From: Druceiella hillmani
Lineage: Eukaryota; Arthropoda; Insecta; Lepidoptera; Hepialidae
Assembly: GCA_039881145.1 (NCBI GenBank)
Contig: JAYKKI010000039.1
Coordinates: forward strand, 20,144,001 to 20,208,000
Direction: 5' to 3'
Length of the DNA: 64,000 nucleotides
Each line of letters starts with the position of its first letter. Within the stretch, counting starts at the first letter, position 1. The notes beneath the pieces were generated by a model. The model made no database searches, was not told the DNA's origin, and saw nothing but the letters and a program-made list of their open reading frames with translations. A program made the translations under genes and the position numbers. Positions 1 through 11,493 of the stretch are shown here, one piece after another.

Positions 1-768
1 TCGATCTGATACTATGATCAGTAAATTATGTTTACAATGGAATTCACCGGTCATTGTGTCCCTGTCTTGTGCTTGACTTGATTCGGTAGTTCGGTATTTT
101 GGTTTAAAATAGAACTGCCAACTAATTTTCATTACACGCACAGTTCTTATGACATTTTATCTGCTTGTGTTTAACCTGATATTGCAGCTAAGAAAATTAT
201 ATTCATAAGGAAACTACTCAATGGATAAGGGCAGACAGCCCCTTTTGCAATTTATATTGTTTGGTACACTGTACTGATAGCAAAATGGCTCTAGCTAAGA
301 TAATCCTTGCTGGTTAAAGTAAGTCTCCAAAGGCAAACAACAATATCACAAAACTGTCCATGATTTTTTGATTGCCTGCATTTAATAAAAAATAGGTTTG
401 TTCCACTTCCGGAGCGTGTACTGCGGTATACAGAGTTTATTTTATCTTAACACTACTGAAATATGCTTATATTGGGTAGAGTCTACACTATAACCAAGAT
501 TCTATATGTATAACATAACTATGGATAAGTGTGTATACTATAACTATTTTCTTAAGGATCCCAGTAGGGTATTGGTTTCTTCCAAATTCATCCATTTTCT
601 CTCATACTTAGCAACAATTCATCCATCTAGTTTGCCAACATTTTTTTTTTCGTTTTCTTCCCAATGCATGTATCCAATTTTTTGTATTTTTTCTTTTTTC
701 TAAGATGCCTCTTTCCACAGACCTTTAAGTATAGTTGTTGTTTTGGTTCTTTAGTTTTCTTGTGTAGA

Positions 769-1130
769 TTCATATTTGACATCCATAAGTTAAACTAGAA
801 TGTGAGTATACAAAAAGATCTTTTTTGGTTTCAGCGTAAATGTCCCTTTTAAAATTTATTTCCATACCCAGAATGTGTTCTATAGTAATTTGTATATCTA
901 GTTTTTTCCCGTCTGTTTTTATCTCTAAATGATATTTGTTTGTATACATAGAAAGAGTTCGCAATGTACTCCAACTCTGTGCCACTAAGACGCATTTTGT
1001 CTATGGATTCCAACGTAATAACTTTGATTTTATTGATGTTGAACATGTTGAAACTGACAACATCTTCAAGTTTCTTGCTAATTTGTATGAATAATACTAT
1101 GTCATCTACGAATCATCTACGGTTCATATG
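769..1130 (-). pseudogene. LINE reverse transcriptase fragment (C-terminal RT palm)
   Basis: Reading the minus strand gives FVDDIVLF, the FADD-type catalytic box of non-LTR reverse transcriptases, at about 1113-1090. It is followed by NINKIKV, then SGTELEYIANSFYVY (the usual position of a DGTxLExVDSxxYLG block), ISFRDK, and in a shifted frame SSLTYGCQ, which corresponds to the conserved LTYGCQTW. At least one frameshift separates these blocks and both ends are missing, so this is a dead fragment. The order of blocks fits RTE/CR1-like LINEs; the exact clade cannot be decided from 120 codons. Confidence 0.7.
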
Positions 1131-1644
1131 TTTGTTACCGGTTTTTATGTTTTTTTACTTTAATGTTGAAATTTAAATTTCAACAAAAAAGCTTAAAATT
1201 TTTTTTACATATTTTTATTATATATTTTAATTAAAGAATTGTTGTATCTAAATTCAAAAATAATGATTTTTGAATTCATTGTTTATATGGCATTCAGGAA
1301 TATAGAAAAATTTTTAAAACAAAATATTGTTCATTGTAAGGAAAATACTAACCGGCTTTCATTTATGTTTATATGCATATGATTATCATTGCAATGGTTT
1401 ACAGATACTTCATTCAAATGTAACGAAAAACCGCAAATAAACATATTACTTCAAGCTCTTGACATTACTGCACCATACAAGCTGTCATATTATTCTTTGT
1501 CATAGTGGCTGCATACACAGCATTTTTTTGAAAAGATACAATTGGATATTCACCGAATATTAGTAGAAATAGCCGATATCTAAATATATGCTTCTGTTTA
1601 ATTATAAATGATTAATTTTACTTCTTTTTAAGCCACCTTATTAG

Positions 1645-2545
1645 TTCAAGCCAAGTGTAAGGAACAAACTTGTGCAGTCAACTTGTCAAAAAGAGCACAG
1701 TGGGCAGCACCCCGTGCTCCTGTTGCTTGTTCCAGCACTCCATTAATTTGATCTATGCATTCATATATTGCACTGCCCAAAATATGTGCAACTAATTCAA
1801 TTTTTAATTTCATTAGCATCAATATTCAGTTCCTTGGAAATGGAAAATAAGTGGATATATACTTATATCCACTAAGATCCGATAAACCTGATAAGACCTT
1901 GTATGCAAATATTATGTAATAGGTCCCCAATGTACTGTGTGACAAAAGGGTCATCCATTTATTTTTTGTGGTTGTCCTTCAGAATCACCTCAAACTGTTT
2001 ATGTCACAACCAGATATGTGTGATATGACAACAACCAGATTTATAAGGTTTGGTTTTTGGATAGTTGACATTGACAAGTACTAAATATTTATTACATGTG
2101 ATTTGCTGCTGATGCTCTGGTTCATCATAGTTCTTGAAAGTTTCTAAGAAATTGGTGGAGGCCTCCTCGAACTCTCCTCCACGTAAGTGCATTTTGTATG
2201 TATATTTTCTCATAATACCCGTGATGATTAGATGTGGAGTGTCTGATTTTATATATAGTGACTGTACATAGTGTTTTAAGTTTTTATTGTTCATTTAGTC
2301 TGTTTATGTTCCAATTTCTAAAGCACGAATCTCAAGCAACTGAGTTCTTTTGTTTAATCCTCTGTCGACAACTCTGATCCGTTGATTGCAGTCGTTTGAA
2401 TATTTTAAGCATTTTATTGAAATCATCACAAATACAATATGGCTTCCCTTGTTTTTCTTGTTTTAAACCTGAGTCTCAGTTTTGGGATTTCTTGGCTTCT
2501 AATGTCATCTCATAAAATCTTGAAGCGTAACCATATTTCGTGAAA
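1645..2545 (-). pseudogene. Processed pseudogene of COP9 signalosome subunit 2 (CSN2/alien)
   Basis: Translating the minus strand from about 2540 downward gives a broken but collinear copy of CSN2, the PCI-domain subunit of the COP9 signalosome that removes NEDD8 from cullins. Blocks in order: FYEMTLEAKK, TQLLEIRALEI, NNKNLKHYVQSLYIKSD, KMHLRGGEFEEA, FKNYDEP, KYLVLVN, KPYK, MDDPF, then ISKELNIDANE and a C-terminal stretch with IYECIDQINGVLEQ. One open part (2004-2294) is 96 codons; the rest is cut by stops and frameshifts. No introns interrupt the blocks and the 5' third is absent, which fits a 5'-truncated retrocopy. It cannot encode a working subunit. The assignment rests on remembered family motifs. 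Confidence 0.75.
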
Positions 2546-3174
2546 TATTAAAAATTAAATTTAAATTCAAACATTTCTGAATGGTTTTGTGTTACTGCAC
2601 TTTGACATAAATATTAATAGTTGCTTATACCTGGTTATCGTTTCATAATAATTATTCAATTCAAAATGAATCAGAGCTCTGAGCCCTGAAACAGATGATT
2701 AAGATTATTTTCTCTTGAGATAACTCCGCTCACCATTATTACCATCCGCCACATTAAGCACTTTTTGGAAGCTGTGGTGCATTGTTCAGTTCATTTTTTT
2801 TAAAGACTTTGGTTTTACAGTATTGTTCTTTAAATCTACATCAGAGACCGAATTGATATCTTTTGGCTATTCTAGACCATAATCTTCCTTCTATTCACAC
2901 ATCATAATCACAATCAGATATTTTGAATAATAACTAATTGTAGAGTGATAAGTAAATATATTGCGATGTACAATAAAGATCCCATTCATTAAACAGCGTG
3001 ACTGGGCATCTTGCTGCGCACCATGTTTTCGGCATTCTCCATACACTACCAAGTGGATGGACGATCGTCATTTTTACTTTGGTTTTGAATGTGAGCGCAT
3101 ATCTGCTATGTTACCAGTTTTATCAAAAAATCAGAGATTCAAACTGGGTTTTCTTCGGTTTTGCAAGTTAAAAA

Positions 3175-3445
3175 GAACAGGAAAAGTGGATGGATGAAAG
3201 AATTATTCAAGAAACGTAGTTCTTTAACACATGTTAACATGATGCGTGAGCTAGAAAGCAGTAATTTTCTAAATTATTTAAGAATGGATACATCTACATT
3301 TAATTCGTTATTAGAAAAAGTAGCATGACGTATAATGTGACAGTATGCTATGCTCAAAAACTATGATCCTCCTCAAGAACGTTTGGTTGCTGCTATTCAA
3401 TTTCTTGCTACTGAAAAAGTTATGAGGATTTGATTGATTGTTCGT
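3175..3445 (+). pseudogene. PIF/Harbinger transposase N-terminal fragment
   Basis: The plus strand encodes KWMKELFKKRSSLTH, NMMRELESSNFLNYLRMDTS, TFNSLLEKVA, then after two stops NYDPPQERLVAAIQFLAT. These match, in order, the WV.P.L..R...G.Y..L..EL....F..Y.RM....F..LL and I...ERLA.TLRFLATG blocks that precede the DDE domain in PIF/Harbinger transposases. The DDE catalytic part is not recognisable downstream. Stops and truncation make it a remnant. Confidence 0.65.
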
Positions 3446-3871
3446 CGATTTTGGATGCTTTAAGAAAATTTGTTAAAATCTCTTTCTCCATCATAATAAA
3501 ATAAATATTATCAGATATATTGTATTTCTGTTCCTGTCTGACGTGACCTTCCACTACAAACAACAACGTTGAATGATCATTTGCTCCTCAGTCGTACAAT
3601 ACACCAACATTTTGTTTGACAAACGGAATGGTGAACCGTACAGCAAAACAATATACTGCCCATCGGATAGGCGAATTTGTAGAGGGAATAACCGGGCGAC
3701 CTTGGACAGGTAAACAATGCATCCAGTACGCTTAATAATAATAATTCTGATGCACAGCATGCCCATACACTGTCAATTTTAGTCTACTCTCTAACAAGAT
3801 GTACAGCGTACTGTTTAATAAATGAGGCCTTACAGTTACTAACGTAACAAAAAGGCTCCCACTTATAGAGT

Positions 3872-4650
3872 CATGACTACGAGCGGAGGTCAAAAAGTTC
3901 ACGGAATGGGGTGTGAAGAAAAATAAATAAAAAAACCGTGCTATTTTTCATTTTCAATATATTCTCCCTTAAAATTGCTAACTTGATCTTTTCATCATCA
4001 CTAAATTTTTTTCCACAAAGTTCCTTTTTCACTTTTCAGAACAAATAACTGACTAGTCAGAGGGGGCCAAGGCTGGACTTCAAGGTGTAATTCACAATAA
4101 TTGTAGAGGACAGCCATCACAACATGGCCCTTGTGTACAGTTCCATTGTTGTGCAAAGGTAACACACCTTTTGGTAATTTCCCCTATCTTTCCTCCTTCA
4201 GTGTTTTTGAAGCTGGTCCAGTAGACCAGCATAGAAGAGTAACACCCATTATAGAAATCTCCTTATCTTTGAAGTCAATGAGCAGGATACTCGCCATATC
4301 ACAGAAAACCAAAGCTATGACTTTTACCGTGGGTTACGACATCTTGAACTTCTTAGGGGGTGGGGACTATGGATTCCTGCTTGAATTTAAGTTCATAATT
4401 ATACATCCGAGTTTTGTAACAATTCCGTTCAAAATTTCTTCTTTATCCTCTCGGCAGAAATTCAAAAGTCGCATGAGCACTCGACACGTCGGTGCTTTTG
4501 TCGCAGCTTGAGTATTCTTAGAACCCACCTTACACTAATTTTTGACATGCCAAAATGGTTACGAAGAATATTCAAAATTGTTGTACAGGTTACTCCAACC
4601 ATTTCTCCTAACTGCTTCTGCTTTAATCTTCCAGTACAAGTTTTTCAACA
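3872..4650 (-). pseudogene. Degenerate mariner transposase copy
   Basis: On the minus strand, from about 4640 down, the reading shows VLMRLLNFC, a decayed VTGDETW box, PPPKKFKMS, VKVIALVFCD, LIDFKDKEI, KGVLPLHNNGTVHKGH (the usual LLHDNAPVH block) and KKFSDDEKIK near the C terminus. This is the block order of mariner DD34D transposases. Many stops and frameshifts are present. The low-coordinate edge (ACGAGCGGAGGTC...AAGTTCAC) resembles the terminal repeat of the mariner copies at 25.5-26.3 kb and 38.1-39.3 kb, so this is probably an older relative. Confidence 0.75.
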
Positions 4651-5629
4651 TCTATTTATCTAGGTAAGAGAAATATATATTTATACAGCACTTTTTGTTG
4701 TATTACATCCACAAATAAACACATTTTATTGCAATAAAATTTTTTTTGAACTTCGACAATATCCAAGACGTTCAGAATATTTTTTAATATTTTATGGCAT
4801 TATCTTTTTTATCCCATATTGAAAAAAAGAGCTCAGGTTGTTATGAAGGTAGTTGCATTGTTTTTAACATTGCATTGGTATGCTGACCTCTTTCGATTGT
4901 TGCTTTTACAGAAGTAAACAGACAGACGGATTTGACTACAAATTTAATGAAATATTTTTGTCATGATAAATGACTTTTTTTATTTATTTTATGTTTAATA
5001 ATTTTTTGCATTTTGCTATGGAAACAATAAAAATAGTATTTTATAACATTTTTCCTTTGCTTGTCTTTATTGCTTACGGAAACTTGTTTTCTAGTCTTCC
5101 CATAATTTGTTTACATGCATAACTATATAAATATGATATATATGCTTTGATAATCTAATAACTACATTTCCTTTCCGTTCCAATAAACAATTTTATTATA
5201 CCATTATAATAAATACTTACAGGGTTAAACATTGGTTTATTGACATAGGGTGAGCGCCAATGTTTTTCATAAGTAATTTACAGTGATAAATAGTTTGTCT
5301 TACTAATTTTATGCTAAAATTAAGTTGAAAGCACCTAAAATGTATGAAACAAACCAAATTATTTTTTATTAAGAGGTATAAATATTATAAGAATGAACCT
5401 GCCTATTATCATAATATGAATATGTGCATAGAACTGAATATACGAGATATATTTCTGTATATGAGATATATTTCTGTAAAAAATGTAATTTTTTTCGTTA
5501 GCATCGCAATTTTGACTGTGATATTTTTCAGAAATGGTTGAAAATATATACAAAGTTCCTTAACATTTTCTACTCAGTTTGATGCATAGAATCACTAGTA
5601 TGTCTTTTGGCTTAAGTTGCATAAAATCA

Positions 5630-5820
5630 CTAGAATGTCTTTTGGCATTAGTTTATTGCCTTGTGGAAGTCATTCATTGATTAAAACAAGCAATGAGATA
5701 TAGTATTGATTTTTTTGTGGGAAGAGAAAAAAATCAATATTTTATTTCGCTGCTTATTGTAACCAATCAATGACTTCCACGAAGCAATAAACTAATGGAC
5801 GTTAAACCAAAAGACATTTA
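5630..5820. repeat. Imperfect inverted repeat, MITE-like hairpin
   Basis: The left arm (AATGTCTTTTGG, then ATTAGTTTATTGC, GTGGAAGTCATT) returns inverted at the right edge (AATGACTTCCAC, GCAATAAACTAAT, CCAAAAGACATTT). The centre holds a second inverted pair built on TATTGATTTTTTT and AAAAAAATCAATA. A direct duplication of about 36 bp, containing ATCACTAG.ATGTCTTTTGG, lies just left at 5582-5640. No coding capacity is seen. It lies about 90 bp upstream of receptor A. Confidence 0.65.
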
Positions 5821-5909
5821 ATCAGTAAAGTGTCACTTGTTTCTTGAAAGCTTAACGAAACACTCGTGCTGGAATCCAGTTGAAACATAAACATTTTACA
5901 AGAATCAAT

Positions 5910-6666
5910 ATGGACAATGAATCGATTGAAGAAACACTTTGGCCAATTTTAGTTTATCAGCATGTGTTCGGTATTGGCAGAAAAACTGCTAACAGAGTTT
6001 CCACCAAGTTTACATCGTGGTGTCAAAAGATATACAGTTTGGTCATAGTGGGAACACTGATTGCATCACATATTGCTTCTACCATTTTGAGTTTAAGCGA
6101 TGACTACAGGTTGATAGTGTTCAAGACACTGCAGGCAATTCATGCTCTACATTTATTGTTGATTGAAATAACTTGTGACAAAAAGGTATTTGAAGGATTG
6201 ATTCTGAAAATCCAGGAAATGGATTATCTTTTTAAATCAACACATAGAAGAAATTTTTTGAGACGTGATAAACGTCGAACCCTCCTAATTATTTGCCTTC
6301 TTATACCCTACCACATTGTTTATGCTGCTTTTGATCTTGTGGCTGGAGAAATGAAATATGGTCTCTACGTTTGCATCTATGCCGTTTTCAATATCGTTGC
6401 TTCCATTATTTTTGATTTAGAAATAATATTATTCTGTTTAATATTATTTAGCATTATAAAACGGGTGGAAATGTTGAATGACTTTAAAAATAGAGAAAAC
6501 AATGTCCCATCTGTAGATGATATATTTGGGAGTCATCAACACAATCCCAATTCCGTCGATCATTTTACATTGGCCTCTCAACAGAAATTCCATCCATCAC
6601 TTATCCCAATTCTACATTCATTTGTTAGATGTGTGCCACCATTTAAATAAGGTGTTTGAAGTTCAG
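5910..6666 (+). pseudogene. Gustatory receptor A, exon 1 (one frameshift)
   Basis: First exon of an insect gustatory receptor (7tm_7), an odorant/tastant-gated membrane channel of sensory neurons. The start at 5910 (MDNESIEE) is preferred to 5880 because the receptor-like text LWPILVYQHVFGIG follows at the usual distance. Hydrophobic segments near residues 40-60, 75-95, 125-145 and 160-190 would be TM1-TM4. The frame stops at 6648, but the family motif of intracellular loop 2, DVCHHLNKVFEVQ, continues in another frame to a donor CAG|GTTTGT at 6666/6667. The two frames overlap from 6517 to 6647, so a single indel (or assembly error) lies there. The other exons join in phase, so the gene is either a recent pseudogene or affected by a sequence error. 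Confidence 0.75.
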
Positions 6667-6781
6667 GTTTGTATTGACATTTAATTAAAGTTTTGTAATA
6701 ACATTTTAACTTTAACTAAAACACTTTCAAAAATATTAATGCAAATTTCGTTACGAACTAAACTTTCACTTTATTTTTCAG

Positions 6782-6859
6782 CTATTCTTCTCACTTACTC
6801 TAATATTCTCTGGCATACTCTCCAACACATATGGTTTTCTAGAAGATATAAAATATAAT
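6782..6859 (+). CDS. Gustatory receptor A, exon 2 (TM5)
   Basis: Acceptor TTTTTCAG and donor GTAAGT bound a 78-bp, phase 0/0 exon encoding 26 residues, mostly hydrophobic (LFFSLTLIFSGIL...), the expected TM5 following the HHLNKVFEVQ loop. The homologous exon of receptor B (30894-30971) has exactly the same length and phases. Confidence 0.75.
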
Positions 6860-7467
6860 GTAAGTATTATTAACACATATGCTAACTAATTTGCAATCAA
6901 ATGTTTGATGATACTAGAATACAGAAAACAATCACAAAACCATAAAAAAAACAGTCATACCTGTTTTTGAAGGGTGGAATTTTTTTTATTAATTTACATA
7001 TTATTTATGGTGTATAGAATATGCTTACCAAAAATATTAATGACAATCAATGAAGAATATAGAAATAATTTGGTAGGTTTGTTCAATTACAAAGCATTTA
7101 AACAAATTTAAACTTTTGATGGGTGAAAGGAAGCACTATCATAAAAAGACCTTCACCGGCAAGCATTTTATGTAACAAAATTATTATCAGACTTGCTCTC
7201 ATTAAAAGGATTGATGATGATTGACATATTTTACCTGTTGTATTGTTTACATCATCGTAGTAAATGGTATTTTATATATTTCTCTTCATTTTTAATTTTT
7301 TCTTTCATTCATTTTGTAAAATTTGTCTATTTCCGTACTACTAAAATGACTTGTTGCTCTTTGTTTACCAATATCATTATAATGCATATTTGTAAGTACA
7401 TCATTATTTATTTTTAGTGCACCATTTGGATACATCTATAATAGCTAAATTAGTGTAATCAATTTCA

Positions 7468-7539
7468 GGTGGTACATAATTTTACTGAAGCTTTACTGGT
7501 ATTTTCATTAGCTGTTGCATCTCTGTTGATAACATTGTA
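7468..7539 (+). other. Possible decayed exon inside receptor A intron 2
   Basis: After an acceptor-like AATTTCAG the frame reads VVHNFTEALLVFSLAVASLL and ends at TAG with no usable donor. It looks like a membrane segment. Exons 2 and 3 of receptor A already join in phase 0 without it and receptor B has no counterpart, so it is probably a decayed duplicate exon, or chance. Confidence 0.3.
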
Positions 7540-7869
7540 GAGTTATGAAGAGTATGGCTATGTCTCGAAACGAAAGTTGCAAGTAAACAAATTAAGTTGT
7601 TCTTGAATATATGGTGAAGTACCAGAATTTAATTTACAAAACGTATTTGCTTGCAATTTTAAAAATTATAAATAAGAGGTAGGAAAAAAAGAAGCCTAAC
7701 CACTCAACTGAATGTTAGTAGACTTAAAAGATATCTGTCCGAGAACATAAACTTTGACCTAAAGTAATATTAATGAATTAAATTTGACCTGAAAATGAAC
7801 ATATCTGTCATGTAATCTCAGTCGGTTTTTGTTATTGGCACACATTCACGGATAAAGATAATATTTCAG

Positions 7870-8023
7870 AGATTTTATGCAACAGTTCCCATCATTTACA
7901 TGTTATGGCCATTCCACCACATCATGTCACTGGTAGCCCTGTGTTTTGTATGTGAGAAGATGTACTTGCAGGTGGAGACTACAAAATATCGTTTGACATC
8001 AATGGAAGTCAGTGAACATTTAC
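7870..8023 (+). CDS. Gustatory receptor A, exon 3 (TM6)
   Basis: Acceptor ATATTTCAG and donor C|GTAAGT bound 154 bp, entering in phase 0 and leaving in phase 1. The product, RFYATVPIIYMLWPF... VALCFVCEKMYLQVETTKYR, corresponds to TM6 and the following charged loop. Receptor B exon 3 (28116-28266, LLICNYCQKIEHAVEQTK) is homologous, one codon shorter and has the same phases. Confidence 0.8.
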
Positions 8024-8283
8024 GTAAGTTAATAGTTTTTCTTTATTTATTAACAAATGGCTATTAAGTTTCTTTCATATTTCTTTTTAAAGTTAGTGAT
8101 ATGTTTATGTAGAATAAATATATAGAGACGTCCGTCTTTATATTAAAATTCGCAGCAGTCGGTAAATATTTCACTTCATATAAAATTATTAATCATTTCT
8201 TTCAGGATGGGAAATATACCACAGATGGAGACCAACTTTTCAATGTCTAGTTTAACTATTATTGTATATTTGACTTGTTAAAC

Positions 8284-8333
8284 AAGTTGTGGTTTAGGAA
8301 TTATGTGCTACCATAATTCCTAAACCACAACTT
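8284..8333. repeat. Perfect 22-bp inverted repeat
   Basis: AAGTTGTGGTTTAGGAATTA(TG) at 8284-8305 is exactly inverted at 8312-8333 with a six-base loop TGCTAC. It lies in the large last intron of receptor A. Function unknown; it could be the centre of a small foldback element or a strong RNA hairpin in the intron. Confidence 0.85.
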
Positions 8334-8399
8334 ACAGGATTTTTTATATACCAATGACAATCACATTTCAATTTTACATGAAGTATATTCGCATGTAAC

Positions 8400-9220
8400 T
8401 ATCATTTATTGATCTCATTTCCAAACAGCTAATCTAAAATCATTGAGAAATGAAAATATTTTATCCCTACTACTAAATGACTAAAATTCAATCCCATTTG
8501 TATTGACATACAATGACGTGAGATCCAAGAATGCCTTAAAAAAGACAGGATTAGGAGTCCGATATGAACAATGCATGTAGGAGTTCATTTTTAAAATAGA
8601 ACAACGCAGCATTATACCAAAGCATGGATAGGCAGGTTATCAATAAAGTATAAGTAACTTTTGCTCGCAGCTACGTAGCCTGCGGAGATTACCTGAGGAA
8701 TTATCCTGAATTAGAGGCGGAGTTTCATAAAAATTAATAAATATTTTCCTTGAATTTAGAAAAGAAAGCAAAAAAGAACCTAACAAGATTGCAAGAAATA
8801 TCTTTCGTGGTATAAAAATCATAAAAGTTAATTTAAGTTTTGCTTGTGAAAACTGTATTACACTGATATTAAATTACCTTGTAATAAATGTGTGTAATTA
8901 GATTGATAGATGGCATTTCTATTTTATTAGCTTTGGCACCTGGCAACATTCTCTAACATTGAAACGTCAACCTCCCAACACCCCCAGCAATTGCATTAAG
9001 TACGTAACCCTTACTGGATTGGGTACTTATAATATTCCAACCTAAACTCGGGGCTGTTGAAAAACTCTTTGTTGATTAGAGAACAGTTAATTTGTTAAGT
9101 AATACAATTACAGTTTTATATCTGTTAATTTATTGATCTTTATACACATAATATCCAAATTACAAAATTATATTCATAAATGTCACATATGTAAACCTGT
9201 TTCAGTATATTAAAATTATT
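8400..9220. other. Intronic stretch with no recognised feature
   Basis: Part of the receptor A large intron. It contains a short GC-richer block (about 8660-8720 and 8935-9065), but I see no coding, RNA or repeat signal that I can name. Confidence 0.5.
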
Positions 9221-9224
9221 GTTG

Positions 9225-9440
9225 TCGTTGAGATGAGTTGGATTGATAACAAGCCAGAAGGGCTTTAAGGTGCACCATGCGGATCTAGGTTCGATTCCCA
9301 GCTGCTTGTCGAGCAGAGCCAGATTAGTGTTCTTTATGCCATAAGAAATTGCTCTTGTAGTAATAAGTCTACCATGTGTAACAGTTGTATACCTTAAAGT
9401 TCATTAATGTATAATTTAGTAAATAAAATTATTTTGTACT
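9225..9440 (+). repeat. tRNA-derived SINE-like sequence
   Basis: GGTTCGATTCC at 9288-9298 is an exact RNA polymerase III B-box, preceded by tRNA-like text (ACAAGCCAGAAGGG...GCACCATGCGG) and followed by CCAGCTGC and an A/T-rich tail. The A box is not clear. The arrangement suggests a SINE with a tRNA-like head rather than a functional tRNA, because no acceptor-stem pairing or intact cloverleaf could be built. Confidence 0.4.
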
Positions 9441-9495
9441 CAACCTACACAACAATAAAGATGTCTAATAATCCAGTCATTAGGAAAATAAAAAG

Positions 9496-9650
9496 GTCTT
9501 TACCTTACAAAAGGTGGAGTAGTAATACTTTTCATATATATTGAGTGGGTGATGATTCTTATGAAAAATTCTAGTTTTCGACCTTGATAGAATGAGGCGC
9601 AAGCCACTTTTAATGATTTAAGGTGCAATAAATCGATTATTTCAAAATAA
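9496..9650 (+). repeat. Dispersed repeat, copy 1
   Basis: This about 150-bp block (AGGTGGAGTAGTAAT..., GTGGGTGATGAT..., TTGATAGAATGAGGCG, AAGGTGCAATAAA) recurs on the opposite strand at 18270-18415 with substitutions and small gaps. It is non-coding. Both copies lie in the receptor A last intron, on either side of the Helitron. Confidence 0.6.
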
Positions 9651-10762
9651 CTCTGCAAAGAAGTTCAAGAAGACACAATTTCATATAATTTTTGTGTTTA
9701 AATTTTTTCTCTACACTCTATCATATAACAAAATCTAGTGGTGAAGAAGTAAAGGTCAATAACGTACTTTTATTAAATATAGGAAAATTGTTTTTTCAAA
9801 ATTATATATGTTGTTTCTAAGGTTTTTTTTATATATATATTTTATTTCTAAGATTTTTTTTATATTATACAAGGACTATTTACAGAATGTGAAGAACTAA
9901 TATCGAATACTGTAACATGAGGGTCTGAGCTGTAATAGTAGTAGTACAAATATTTCAAGTTTTATCTTTATTGATTTGTAGAAGATTTTGTATGAAACAT
10001 GTATAGACCTGCTTTTAATTTATTTTTTGTCTCTTTTTATTGAAAAAGACATTTCCCTCTACTCAGAGGTAGCTGCCTGGCAGTATTGAGCAGTATTATT
10101 TGCATGCACAGACAAATTTTAGAACACAGTAGCGGCGATATCTATATATTAATACATGAAGCAAAAACTTTGTACCCCTTTTTACGAAAATTATGCAGAC
10201 GGAGGGGTATGAAATTTGGCACAGTTAATGTTTATATGGAGAAGGAGTATAGAAAGCTAATATTTTTATATAATAATGCATTAGAAATACATTAAATTAA
10301 TAAAAAATTATTACACTACCATGCGTTTGACACACACTCATATATTCTCTTTTGTTTATGTTTAGACTGTGGTCAGATTAATGTTATTTATCTTTAATAT
10401 TATTTGTCTATAGTCTTACTGAATATCAAAACAAAATTATAATTATGATAATGTCATAGTTTGTTTATCCCATAATTTTTTTAATAGATATTTGTGCTTT
10501 ATATATTAGTTATTAGTGAAATACAGCTTGCTCAATATACATGTATATTGTAAAAAGAAAATTGCATAGCAGTAATCTGAACTGACTTACAATATCATAT
10601 AGGTACAAAAATTATATTTGTTATTGCTGGTTCAATGATCTTTTTGTATGTAGTATCATTGTGGTGGTGAATTCCTTTTATTAATTAAACAATTTTAGTT
10701 TAATTCTCTTTGTTTCTAATCTCGGTTTCAGTAATTTTACGAAAGTTTTTTCTACTTTCTTT

Positions 10763-11089
10763 ATGCCTCGACATAGAACATTGACGGTTCGGAATGAGAG
10801 AAGAAGAAAAAATCTATATTCGCATACACATAATAATAGACCAAATGCAAATTTATATATTGTTAATAGTGTACAAAATCGAGAAGTAATTTTGAGAGAT
10901 ACATTTAAATGTGCACTAAATGTAATTCCAAGACTTTTTCATAGCTGTGATTGTGGACTAATGGATTTACAATGCAGGTTTTGCAATGCGAAGCATTTTG
11001 AATCTGAAGTCACTTTAGGTGACAGGACTGCATTAATTTCTTGTTGTCATAAGGGTAAAGCAATATTACCGCCCTTCAGTCAAAATTAA
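10763..11089 (+). pseudogene. Helitron protein, N-terminal segment
   Basis: The 108-codon stretch ends in HSCDCGLMDLQCRFCNAKHF, then CCHKGKAILPPF. The cysteine pattern and the CCH.GK..LPP text are the block immediately before the Helitron_like_N domain. Past the stop, the shifted frame continues as NHYYDELISNEPS. Part of a dead element, not a host gene. Confidence 0.75.
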
Positions 11090-11361
11090 TATTTTAAATC
11101 ATTATTATGATGAACTTATTTCAAATGAACCTTCAATAAAAAGTAAGTTAAAAAATTATTTTGAAATCATTCGCATTCATCATTTGCTATGGTTAGCTCA
11201 GAAGCTAAAGTTTCCGAGGCAGTTACAAGTGGAGTGTATCATTTCAAGATATATGATGTCTTTTATCACAGATTAGGTTCAATGACTATGTCATGCTCAA
11301 TATAATAGAGCATATCACCATGTTATGCTCAATTATATTTTTATGATGTTGACACTTCTAT

Positions 11362-11493
11362 CAATTACAGATTACAGAACGTTTTAATCAAACATGCAAT
11401 AAGAACATAATGCGTAAAATATCTCTTAAATTGGAACGCAGTAATCCTTTTGTTCGGTCATTCACTGCAATGAAACATCATTGTCAGAGAGTT
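11362..11493. repeat. Left copy of a 132-bp perfect target-site duplication
   Basis: Bases 11362-11493 are identical to 13351-13482 over 132 bp as read by eye. The duplicated text is Helitron coding sequence (RKISLKLERSNPF). The two copies flank the LINE at 11494-13350, so they are the target duplication made at its insertion. The last two bases (TT) may belong to the poly-T tail instead. Confidence 0.9.

Noticed and set aside
1..765. Any gene in the first 765 bases
   Set aside because: Only one 65-codon hydrophobic, low-complexity frame (506-703) is present, with no motif or splice context.
3554..3766. 70-codon minus-strand frame (MGMLCIRIIIIKRTG...)
   Set aside because: Both strands are open over the same GC-richer block and no motif was found; too weak to call.
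7193..7417. 74-codon plus-strand frame with hydrophobic text as an extra receptor exon
   Set aside because: No acceptor/donor pair fits, and receptor A exons 2 and 3 join without it; likely AT-rich chance reading.
8206..8255. Short reading DGKYTTDGDQLFNV after an acceptor-like TTTCTTTCAG, considered as a terminal exon of receptor A
   Set aside because: Only about 15 codons, phase does not fit the phase-1 donor at 8023 in that frame, and it lacks the TM7 motif that is present at 19745-19926.
9280..9300. Functional tRNA gene
   Set aside because: The B-box is perfect, but no acceptor stem or complete cloverleaf can be formed and the tail looks like a SINE.
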